Source: Bordetella parapertussis
GTDB lineage: Bacteria; Pseudomonadota; Gammaproteobacteria; Burkholderiales; Burkholderiaceae_C
Direction: 5' to 3'
NCBI GenBank assembly: GCA_945907335.1
Contig: CAMDSU010000112.1
Location: forward strand, 1 to 6,164
DNA length: 6,164 nt
This document shows positions 1-5,485 of the stretch, one piece after another. A model generated the notes under the pieces. That model had not been told where the DNA came from, ran no database searches, and was given only the letters and a program-made list of their open reading frames with translations. The position numbers were made by a program, and so were the translations under genes. How positions within the stretch are numbered: position 1 is the stretch's first letter; each line of letters opens with the position of its first letter.

Positions 1-87
1 CCTGTTCGGCCTGACGTGATTACTTTGGCTCTAGCGAGATTTCATTAACCTCAGAAATGCTGTCGGAGAAAACTGCGAGTGGTCAAA

Positions 88-158
88 CGACATGGCGGTC
101 GGGCCGACGCGAACGTTGCCGCAAAGCGGCGGTGAGCGGCGACCGAACCGACATGGCG
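88..158. repeat. GC-rich structured intergenic repeat (REP-like)
   Basis: This non-coding stretch downstream of the stress-protein gene contains the 10-mer CGACATGGCG twice in direct orientation (88-97 and 149-158). Between the copies lie a perfect hairpin, GCCGC-AAA-GCGGC (118-130), a compact palindrome GTCGG-G-CCGAC (98-108), and 6-bp arms CGGTCG/CGACCG (96-101 and 140-145) that could close the whole element. The composition is clearly more GC-rich than the flanks. This architecture resembles REP/BIME-type or transposase-associated intergenic repeats, but I cannot name a family. No transposase is visible in the window. Positions 1-87 show nothing I can support. Confidence 0.4.
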
Positions 159-164
159 TGAGTA

Positions 165-185
165 AATTGGTGTCTGACCCCAATT
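165..185. repeat. Inverted repeat AATTGG/CCAATT downstream of usp
   Basis: The 6-bp arms AATTGG (165-170) and CCAATT (180-185) flank a 9-base loop. It lies 14 bases past the stop codon of the stress-protein gene, so it could form a weak hairpin in that transcript. The stem is AT-rich and lacks a following long U-tract, so it is a poor intrinsic terminator. It overlaps the first copy of the 15-bp tandem repeat. Confidence 0.35.
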
Positions 186-204
186 AACGTGACCCCAATT
201 AACG
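175..204. repeat. Perfect 15-bp tandem repeat spanning the usp stop codon
   Basis: TGACCCCAATTAACG occurs twice head to tail with no mismatch (175-189 and 190-204). On the coding (minus) strand each unit reads CGTTAATTGGGGTCA. The right-hand copy supplies the last Arg codon and the TAA stop of the stress-protein gene; the left-hand copy repeats them outside the gene. Because the unit is a multiple of three, the second copy also carries an in-frame TAA. Replication slippage or a mobile-element end are both possible origins. Confidence 0.85.
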
Positions 205-642
205 CAATACCAACACCGGAGTCTTTGCGTGCGTCAACACCGCCAGCGTTTCACTGCCCAGCAACATCCGCTTCAAACCTTTACGTCCGTGTGAAGCCAT
301 GATGATCACGTCGGCTTTGTAACTTTGCGCTTTGTCCATCAAACCTTGGGCAATATCGTCAGATTTGACCACTGCGGTTTGTGCATCGACACCCTTCTCC
401 TTGGCTTGACTCACCACTTTGTCCAATATTTTTTGTGCAGCTTGGGCCCATTGCGCTTCAATCTTTTGGCTGTCTACGTCGCTTACTGCAAATGAGCCCT
501 CGAAATAGGTTTGTATGTAGTGTGGAATGACATTGACTGCCATCAGTTCGGCTTTGAATTGCAAAGCCATTTCAATGGCGCTGAGTACTGCCTTTTGCGA
601 CAGGTGTGAGCCGTCAGTGGCTAGCATGATGCGTTTGTACAT
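199..642 (-). CDS. Universal stress protein, UspA family
   Basis: A single-domain 147-residue cytoplasmic protein, the usual length for the family. It opens with the canonical beta-strand MYKRIMLATDGS, with Asp10 at the adenine-binding position, and ends with the conserved strand TPVLVLR. The ATP-binding motif of ATP-binding members, G-x2-G-x9-G-S, appears near the C-terminus as Ala116-x2-Gly119-x9-Gly129-Ser130, so the first glycine is alanine and nucleotide binding is likely but not certain. Such proteins dimerise and support survival under starvation or oxygen limitation. The start is well supported: AAGGAG (plus-strand 649-654) lies six bases before the ATG. A perfect FNR-type box and a matching -10 element lie upstream, which predicts induction when oxygen is low. 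The stop codon lies inside a tandem repeat. Family assignment is firm; the exact role is inferred. Confidence 0.93.
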   Translation of the reverse strand: MYKRIMLATDGSHLSQKAVLSAIEMALQFKAELMAVNVIPHYIQTYFEGSFAVSDVDSQKIEAQWAQAAQKILDKVVSQAKEKGVDAQTAVVKSDDIAQGLMDKAQSYKADVIIMASHGRKGLKRMLLGSETLAVLTHAKTPVLVLR

Positions 643-696
643 GGTGAACTCCTTGCGGTTGATTCAATCAGCAGGTTGATGATTGATAGCAGCCTA

Positions 697-702
697 AGAA
701 TA
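697..702 (-). promoter_or_regulatory. Predicted -10 element of the usp promoter
   Basis: On the minus strand these bases read TATTCT, matching the TATAAT consensus at four of six positions. The implied transcription start is about 690, giving a 5' leader of ~48 bases. The FNR box is then centred at -41.5, the classical class II activator position. The element is weak alone; its support is the exact spacing. Confidence 0.5.
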
Positions 703-724
703 AATCGATTGAGACGATTGGATA

Positions 725-738
725 TTGATGCGTATCAA
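725..738. promoter_or_regulatory. FNR/ANR-type binding site upstream of usp
   Basis: TTGAT-GCGT-ATCAA is a perfect match to the FNR consensus TTGAT-N4-ATCAA. It sits 83 bases upstream of the stress-protein start codon and 17 bases past the stop codon of the TauE/SafE-like remnant. Family knowledge: FNR-type [4Fe-4S] regulators bind this palindrome when oxygen is scarce and activate class II promoters from -41.5. The placement predicts anaerobic induction of the stress protein, independent of the broken genes upstream. Confidence 0.8.
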
Positions 739-754
739 TTCGATGCAAGATTAT

Positions 755-1372
755 TCATATCCATGCATTGGGCAAACACCACGGTGAAGTGGCATGTGTG
801 AGTCCCGTCCATAAACCCCAAGCTGCCGTCACTGTTAACAGCAGACCTGAAACGCGTGTACCCAAGTGCTCGCTTTGCCATGGGGCAGTTCGGCTGACGC
901 TGGTTTTACGCCACTGCACTTGATTCGACGGCTTGGCTTTGCCCCAGCGCGACCACAACCATGGCACCACGGTCAGTACCAGTCCACCACCCAATGCAAA
1001 CATCGCCATCACCATGGCACCTTGCACCGCACCTGCGGTAAACATGGCCACCAGCAAAGCTGAATACAACAAGCCGCAAGGTAGCAAGGCCCACACCATA
1101 CCCAGCCACAAAGGCATCCAAATTTGGCCATGGCTTTGTTGCTGTGTGGTATTGGATAAGCTTCGCCAAATTTTTTTGCCCCATCGATTGATCCACAGCG
1201 GTTGTTCAGCACGCCATACCAACCACAAGCCCCACAACACCGCTGTCACATTCAGCATGCTCCACAGCGGATGAAAAACCGCAGTTTCCTTGGCCAACCA
1301 TGCCAGTGAATTCATAGAAACTGCGGCGATCGCTCCTAATGCGGCATAGCCCACTAAGCGAACCTTGTTCAT
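755..1372 (-). pseudogene. TauE/SafE (UreH-like) membrane protein, N-terminus missing
   Basis: The open frame encodes about 205 residues that look like the C-terminal three quarters of a UreH/TauE-SafE-like protein of the kind that follows the cco genes in Burkholderiales. Visible features are a first hydrophobic helix (about residues 5-25), a second (35-53), the conserved segment LLPCGLLY (96-103) starting a long helix pair, another helix around 121-140, and a last helix (about 172-190) followed by PWC. The expected first helix with a G-x-PHC-x2-MCG type motif is absent, because sequence upstream of about position 1372 belongs to the ATPase gene in another frame. The ATG at 1372 is the first in-frame start after the junction, but it lacks a ribosome binding site. 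Members are thought to act in copper handling for oxidase assembly or in organosulfur/sulfite export. I judge it a remnant; residual expression by read-through cannot be excluded. Confidence 0.75.
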
Positions 1373-2789
1373 GCAAAGGCGTGAACATATGTTGTAACTC
1401 CATGCGGTCGCTGGTGAGTGTGCCGGTTTTGTCAAACACCACCGCATTCACATGTGCGAGCGATTCCAAGGACTGCACGTCTCGCAACAACACACCTTGC
1501 CTGGCCAAATTGCCTGCGGCAGCAAGCATGGCGGAAGGTGTTGCCAATGACAAAGCGCATGGACAAGTGACAATCAATACAGACACAGCCACCATGACGG
1601 CTTTGCTGGGTGAATCGCCCCAGGCCCAGATCGCAGCAAGAACCGCCACCCACAGCACGGTGACCAAAAAAGGTTTGGCGATCCGGTCTGCCAAGGCAGC
1701 CAATCGGGGTTTGTGCAACGAAGCGGTTTGCATCAACTGGACGATTGCTGCATAGCGTGTTGATTCACCCAATGCGCTGACCTGCATGGTCACGGTTTCG
1801 CGTAAATTGTGTGAGCCTGCAAGCACGGCTTGCCCGGGACGTCTTTCAATGGGTTCGGATTCGCCACTGAGCAACGCCTCTTCCACCCAAGTGTGACCAC
1901 TGCGCAAAAGACCATCTGCCGCAAACACTTCCCCGGGGCGTACTTGCAAAATATCACCGGGTTTGACCATGGACAAGCCCACGGTGTCGAACTCCCCATC
2001 TGCGCGCTGGCGATGTACCGATGGCGGCAAGCGGTTGATCAAGGCCTCAAGTGACCCTGCCGTGCGTTCTCGCATTTTTGCTTCTAGCCAACGACCTGTC
2101 AGCAAGAAAAACACAAACATGGTGATCGAGTCGAAATAGACCTCGTTGCCCCAAAAGCCGTTGGGCTGGAACATGGCTGCACTGCTGACCAAAAAGCTGA
2201 CCCAAATACCGATAGCGACAGGCAAGTCCATGCTGATGGTGCCGCGCTTCAAATCGCGCCAAGCCGCTACGGTGAACACATCGGCAGAAAAGAACATGAC
2301 CGGCAATGTCAACACCCAAGCCGCCCAACGCAGAAGCGACAGCATCTCAGGGGAAATATCCGAGGACACATAAGGTGGCAAGGCGTACATCATCACTTGC
2401 ATCATGCAAAAACCGGCCACTGACCAGCGCCAGAGTTGACGCCTGACTTCTTGTTGGCCTTGTGCCCGGGCCACGTGGTCGTTTGCAGGTACCGCCTCAT
2501 ATCCGGCTTTGTGCAATGCATTAAGCCATTGCGAAGGTTTGACCTTATCCGCTCGCCAGACGACTTCTGCGCGGTGTGTGGCCCCGTTCACCGTCACTTG
2601 TATGACCCCTGGCACAGCGCGCAATGCTTTTTCCACATTCAACGCACAGGAACCACAGTGCATGCCTTCAACCACCACCTGCGAATGCCAGACACCCTGT
2701 GTTTTGTCAGCCTCTTGCGAGTCAGGGTCAGGCACACTGAAAGCGGCCCATTGGGCAGGATCGTCTAGAACGGCATAAGTGGACACCAT
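1206..2789 (-). pseudogene. ccoI: CcoI/FixI-type copper P-type ATPase, 3' end lost
   Basis: The frame encodes 527 residues, of which only about the first 470 are ATPase; family members run near 750-850. In order: a lead segment, an HMA metal-binding domain with GMHCGSC (42-48), four membrane helices between about 120 and 235, the actuator domain with SGE at 308-310 (TGE in most members), and the transport helix with Cys-Pro-Cys (409-411). The phosphorylation motif DKTGT (453-457) follows. The ATP-binding domain, the GDGxND hinge and the last two helices are missing. From about residue 470 the frame runs out of phase through the TauE/SafE-like gene to a chance stop. The intact protein would export Cu+ for CuB insertion into cbb3 oxidase; this one cannot complete an ATPase cycle. 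HMA plus CPC and the neighbour favour CcoI over CopA. The ATG at 2789 has AGGA seven bases upstream, and an FNR box lies beyond. Confidence 0.8.
1355..1400 (-). other. Apparent deletion (or assembly) junction between ccoI and tauE-like gene
   Basis: Reading the minus strand, ATPase-like coding runs through DKTGTLTSDRMELQHMFT and fades near position 1380-1390. TauE/SafE-like coding, in the frame one base downstream, is recognisable from NKVRLVGY at about 1369. The join must therefore lie in this short interval. Both sides remain free of stops in their own frames, so the event is recent, selected, or an assembly error. In related genomes the ATPase is usually followed by ccoS, ccoN, ccoO, ccoQ, ccoP, ccoG and ccoH before this membrane gene, so several kilobases would be missing. 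That gene order is family knowledge, not visible here. Confidence 0.65.
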
Positions 2790-2795
2790 CTATGA

Positions 2796-2801
2796 ATCCT
2801 A
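2796..2801 (-). promoter_or_regulatory. Predicted -10 element of the ccoI promoter
   Basis: On the minus strand these bases read TAGGAT, four of six matches to TATAAT. They lie at the same distance from the FNR box centre (32 bases) as the -10 element of the stress-protein gene does from its box. The implied transcription start is position 2789, the first base of the ATG, so the transcript would be leaderless or nearly so. The AGGA that resembles a Shine-Dalgarno sequence is then part of the promoter. Confidence 0.4.
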
Positions 2802-2823
2802 AAGTGCTGTTGAAGGACAGGTG

Positions 2824-2837
2824 TTGATATAGATCAA
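2824..2837. promoter_or_regulatory. FNR/ANR-type binding site upstream of ccoI
   Basis: TTGAT-ATAG-ATCAA is a perfect match to TTGAT-N4-ATCAA in the divergent region between the ATPase remnant and the SPFH gene. Measured leftwards, its centre (2830.5) is -41.5 from the start implied by TAGGAT, the class II position. Measured rightwards, no convincing -10 occurs at the equivalent distance, so it more likely serves the ATPase gene. Control of cbb3-oxidase genes by FNR/ANR is well established. Confidence 0.8.
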
Positions 2838-2863
2838 ACCAAGTCCATCCTTAGAACAGGCGT

Positions 2864-2891
2864 TTGTGATGCTTGGTTTCTGATTGATAAT
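2864..2891 (+). promoter_or_regulatory. Candidate sigma-70 promoter of the SPFH-nfeD operon
   Basis: TTGTGA (2864-2869, four of six matches to TTGACA) and GATAAT (2886-2891, five of six to TATAAT) are separated by 16 bases. The implied start near 2898 gives a leader of about 34 bases containing the strong ribosome binding site. If correct, it rules out the alternative upstream starts of the SPFH gene at 2884 and 2890, which would overlap the -10 element. Confidence 0.45.
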
Positions 2892-2931
2892 GTTTATCAA
2901 ATTCTTAGCTTCTAACCTCCAAGGAAAGCAC

Positions 2932-3810
2932 ATGGACTCAGCGATCTCTTTTTCCAACATCATCTATCTGGTTCTGGTGGTGCTGATCGTCATGGCATTG
3001 CGCTCCGCCATCAAAGTTGTCCCGCAATCAGAAAATTGGTTGGTTGAGCGACTTGGCAAATACAACCGCAAGATGGAAGCTGGCTTGCATGTGCTGATTC
3101 CATTCATTGAAACGGTTCAACACAAGGTACCTATCCAAGAGCGGCAACTGCCGCCCAAGCCCATAAACGCCATTACCTTAGATAACGTCACGATTTCTAT
3201 TTCACTGGCGGTGCTCTATCGGATTGCCGACGCCTCAAAAACCATGTATCGCATTTCTAATGTGGATGACGCCATCATGACCATCGTCAATGGCACGGTG
3301 CGCAGCGTGATCGGCAAGACTGATTTAGATGGTGTTCAATCCAACCGTCGCCATTTGTCTGATGAAATTGAAGAAGATCTCAAAGCTGTGTCAGATGAAT
3401 GGGGAATTGTGCTGACACGGGTTGAAATTTTGGAAGTAGACGTTGATATTGAAACCAAGCAGGCGATGCAATTGCAACTGAATGCCGAACGCAATAGAAG
3501 AGCCTTGGTGCGAGAAGCTGAAGGAAAAAAACAAGCCACCGAGCTTGATGCTGATGCGCAGTTATACGCTGCCCAAAAACAGGCTGAAGCCATGAAAATC
3601 CGTGCCGATGCCGAAGCCTATGCGGTCAACGCCGTGGCCAAAGCCATCTCCTCTGGCGGAGAGAGTGCCGTTGCATTTGAAATCAAAAAAATCCAAGCAC
3701 ATGCCGTGCAAGAATTGTCCAAAGGGTCAAACGCCAAGATTGTGTTGGTACCCACAGACGTGCTAAACAGTTTAAGCGGTACATTGGGGCGACTCGTCGA
3801 CAGGATCTAA
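2932..3810 (+). CDS. SPFH-domain (stomatin/prohibitin-like, QmcA-like) membrane protein
   Basis: A 292-residue protein. An N-terminal membrane helix (about 9-25) is followed by the SPFH core, with the stomatin-type opening VVPQSENWLVERLGKY, the turn AGLHVLIPFIE, DNVTISISLAVLYRI, and TRVEILEVDVD. From about 182 a charged, alanine-rich helical segment (AERNRRA, REAEGKKQA, repeated AxA/AEA) predicts a coiled coil to about 240; the tail ends in LGRLVDRI. Such proteins form large cytoplasmic-membrane rings or microdomains and often act as a scaffold or protease cofactor. The next gene encodes an NfeD-type protein, the standard partner. I chose the ATG at 2932 because AAGGA (2921-2925) stands six bases before it; in-frame starts at 2884 (TTG) and 2890 (ATG) lack a ribosome binding site. 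The client of this complex cannot be told from sequence. Confidence 0.9.
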   Translation: MDSAISFSNIIYLVLVVLIVMALRSAIKVVPQSENWLVERLGKYNRKMEAGLHVLIPFIETVQHKVPIQERQLPPKPINAITLDNVTISISLAVLYRIADASKTMYRISNVDDAIMTIVNGTVRSVIGKTDLDGVQSNRRHLSDEIEEDLKAVSDEWGIVLTRVEILEVDVDIETKQAMQLQLNAERNRRALVREAEGKKQATELDADAQLYAAQKQAEAMKIRADAEAYAVNAVAKAISSGGESAVAFEIKKIQAHAVQELSKGSNAKIVLVPTDVLNSLSGTLGRLVDRI

Positions 3811-3813
3811 ACC

Positions 3814-4077
3814 ATGGACGCCTACCAAATTTCTTTGATCATCAGTTTTGTGCTGGCCATTGCCGAGGTCATGACGCTGTCTTTTATCTTGCTCGGATTC
3901 AGTATTGGCATGTTGGTGGTGTCTGGCGTGCAGTACTTGTTCGATGGGTACAGCCTAAACCGAGATCTGATGGTATTTGCTGTGGTGTCTGTGGTCAGCT
4001 TTTTGGTGTTCAGAAAATTATTCAAAAAATCTTCAGACGTGAAACCATTGAGAGAAGACGACATCAACCAATACTGA
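3814..4077 (+). CDS. Short NfeD-like membrane protein
   Basis: An 87-residue, strongly hydrophobic protein with three predicted helices (about residues 6-19, 21-43 and 51-67), then a basic stretch (RKLFKK) and an acidic tail ending DDINQY. It starts three bases after the SPFH stop codon, with AGGA inside the end of the SPFH gene eight bases upstream of the ATG, so the two are almost certainly co-translated. Pairing with an SPFH gene and the AEV segment after helix one point to the NfeD family. The C-terminal OB-fold typical of ~145-residue members is absent; residue count and a natural-looking polar tail suggest a true short form rather than a frameshift. NfeD proteins are thought to anchor or modulate the SPFH assembly. 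Its stop lies 23 bases from the end of a convergent gene, and I see no terminator between them. Confidence 0.75.
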   Translation: MDAYQISLIISFVLAIAEVMTLSFILLGFSIGMLVVSGVQYLFDGYSLNRDLMVFAVVSVVSFLVFRKLFKKSSDVKPLREDDINQY

Positions 4078-4100
4078 CCACGCGTATACGGCGAGTTAAG

Positions 4101-4829
4101 TTAGCGCGGTGCGCACAGCAGGTTTTTATAACGAAAGCCAGGTTCAGAAGAAGGGGTGCACTCCCCATCGACATAAATTTCAACAGCCGCTTTGTTGTCT
4201 GCGGCCAGGAAAAACTGCACCTCGTTGGTTCCGCATTCGTTCTCTACGCAGCCTTGTGAAACGATCAGGTCTTTTTGCACCAATGCAAAAGGCCCACATA
4301 CCTCCAAACGCTCTGTGGCTTGAGACTGCAATTGCTCAGACAATTTGCTCCAAATATGCTCATCAAACGCTAAAGACGCAGCAGAGGCTTGTTCACCCGG
4401 AAAATACGCAGGGCAACTAACGCCTGAGAGCAGTTCAAATGGGGCAAGTGTCTGCGTTTGTTGTTGAGCAGCGATTTCCTCTTCGATAGGATCAACGGTG
4501 GCTTCTGCGGCCAATTCCTCCTCAGGCGCAGACCAAGGCGGGGTCAATGCAGACATGTCGCCCACCAATTGTTCGACAGGAATACGCGCCCAGTGACTGC
4601 CCTGACTCAGCGGTAAGGTCACGATGGATACCAAACTGCCCAAGCAGACAAATACCAGTACGGGAATGGTGTGGGATAAATCACCCTTGGGGGCCAAGCC
4701 AGCATGCGACACACGCAATGCCGGCGAAGGGTGAACAGCGTTCAACACCAAAGACGGCGCCTTTGTCTGGGCAAGGGTCAGTGCGGGTCCCGGTCTGACC
4801 TGCGAATGCAGCGAAGGTGACGGGTTCAT
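4101..4829 (-). CDS. Unrecognised single-pass membrane protein with six-cysteine periplasmic domain
   Basis: I do not recognise this 242-residue protein. Its first ~52 residues are Pro/Ser-rich and probably disordered in the cytoplasm. One membrane helix follows (about 54-74), then an acidic, Gln-rich linker (about 100-128) and a C-terminal domain expected in the periplasm. That domain has six cysteines (139, 178, 194, 199, 224, 239), an even number compatible with three disulfides, including the tight pair GC-x4-CG at 194-200. The pattern of a short Cys-x4-Cys loop followed by a hydrophobic strand loosely recalls the Ivy-type lysozyme inhibitor fold, but the Ivy loop residues are absent, so this is only a hint. 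Its ATG directly abuts the TGA of the upstream membrane gene, so the two are probably translationally coupled and may work together. No strong own ribosome binding site is seen. Confidence 0.7.
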   Translation of the reverse strand: MNPSPSLHSQVRPGPALTLAQTKAPSLVLNAVHPSPALRVSHAGLAPKGDLSHTIPVLVFVCLGSLVSIVTLPLSQGSHWARIPVEQLVGDMSALTPPWSAPEEELAAEATVDPIEEEIAAQQQTQTLAPFELLSGVSCPAYFPGEQASAASLAFDEHIWSKLSEQLQSQATERLEVCGPFALVQKDLIVSQGCVENECGTNEVQFFLAADNKAAVEIYVDGECTPSSEPGFRYKNLLCAPR

Positions 4830-5372
4830 TCAGTGGTGGGCCTTGTGGGCGTCCAAAATGGCTGTGAAAATTTGCGTGATCTCTTCCAATTTTGCTTCTG
4901 ATATTTCTTGACCTTCGATGATGGAACGCTTGAGCGTCATGTCATAGGAGGTATCAGTCACTTCTTTTACGCCAATGGTCAATTCACGGTTTAGGATGAA
5001 CAGCAAAATAGCGATGACCACACCTGATACGGTCAATCCCAAGGCCCATTGCATTTCTTCTAAATGGGCAGCTGCATAAGCCCCAGCGGCAAACAAGAAA
5101 AACCAGAACAAGGCCAATTTCCAAGGTCGTACCGTACCAAAAGAGACCGAACTGACCGAATGAATCGGCATGATGACTTTGGAAAAACCAAACACACTGC
5201 TCGACTCGTAATGCACCTTGTCATAGAGGATGCGTAAGCAGTAATTGGGGTCGAGTTTTAACAACGCAAACAACCAAGCAAACAAGCCGCTTTCGCGCGC
5301 CACAATTTCGACATACACGCCGTCTTCTCGCGGTGTGGGACTGACAAAAAATTTTTTTACCACGAGTGCCAT
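4830..5372 (-). CDS. Unrecognised two-helix membrane protein, probable PH-like N-terminal domain
   Basis: I cannot name this 180-residue protein. Residues 1-85 look like a beta-rich soluble domain: alternating strands, for example CLRILYDKVHYESSS and VIMPIHSVSSVSFG, are arranged as in bacterial PH-like (membrane-PH) domains. Two helices follow at about 86-103 and 109-127, separated by a short acidic loop (LEEMQ), and then a ~50-residue soluble, partly helical tail with many Glu and Lys that ends in three histidines (HKAHH). Both termini should be on the same side, probably cytoplasmic. The start is secure: AAGGA (plus-strand 5379-5383) lies six bases before the ATG. The gene follows queG after an AT-rich 113-base gap that could carry its promoter, and its stop touches the start of the six-cysteine protein. 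The PH-like call is inference from strand pattern only. Confidence 0.7.
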   Translation of the reverse strand: MALVVKKFFVSPTPREDGVYVEIVARESGLFAWLFALLKLDPNYCLRILYDKVHYESSSVFGFSKVIMPIHSVSSVSFGTVRPWKLALFWFFLFAAGAYAAAHLEEMQWALGLTVSGVVIAILLFILNRELTIGVKEVTDTSYDMTLKRSIIEGQEISEAKLEEITQIFTAILDAHKAHH

Positions 5373-5452
5373 GATGCGTCCTTGAAAGAATATCGGTGTT
5401 AAAAAACGATAGATTTATCTTAGCGAATTGAGTTAAAAAAATAGTAATTCAT

Positions 5453-5463
5453 ATTGATTCAAT
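5453..5463. promoter_or_regulatory. Small palindrome ATTGATTCAAT in the AT-rich queG-PH gene gap
   Basis: An 11-bp palindrome (ATTGA-T-TCAAT) in the AT-rich 113-base gap upstream of the PH-like membrane gene. The nine-base core TTGATTCAA recurs at 659-667 in the leader of the stress-protein gene. It resembles two FNR half-sites placed too close together, so it is not called an FNR box; it could be a different regulator's site or chance in AT-rich DNA. No terminator for queG is evident here. Confidence 0.2.
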
Positions 5464-5485
5464 ACATTAACTGCTTGAATCTAAT

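Noticed and set aside
755..1447. A 230-residue version of the TauE/SafE-like protein starting at 1447
   Set aside because: The first 25 residues are the ATPase DKTGT region read in the wrong frame; recognisable TauE/SafE-like sequence begins near 1372.
1339..1755. Plus-strand open frame of 138 residues opposite the ATPase gene
   Set aside because: It is the antisense shadow of a recognisable P-type ATPase; its Thr/Cys-rich translation shows no domain and no ribosome binding site.
1206..2789. A functional ATPase-TauE/SafE fusion protein
   Set aside because: The two parts are in different frames, and the ATPase frame ends in ~50 residues without any family resemblance.
2884..2931. Upstream starts (TTG 2884, ATG 2890) for the SPFH gene
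   Set aside because: Neither has a ribosome binding site and both overlap the candidate -10 element, while the ATG at 2932 has AAGGA at six bases.
3336..3593. Minus-strand 85-residue frame inside the SPFH gene
   Set aside because: Ser/Ala-rich shadow of the alanine-rich coiled-coil segment, with no independent support.
4078..4100. Bidirectional terminator between the convergent nfeD-like and six-cysteine genes
   Set aside because: Only the short palindrome CGTATACG (4083-4090) is present; there is no GC-rich stem with a T-tract.
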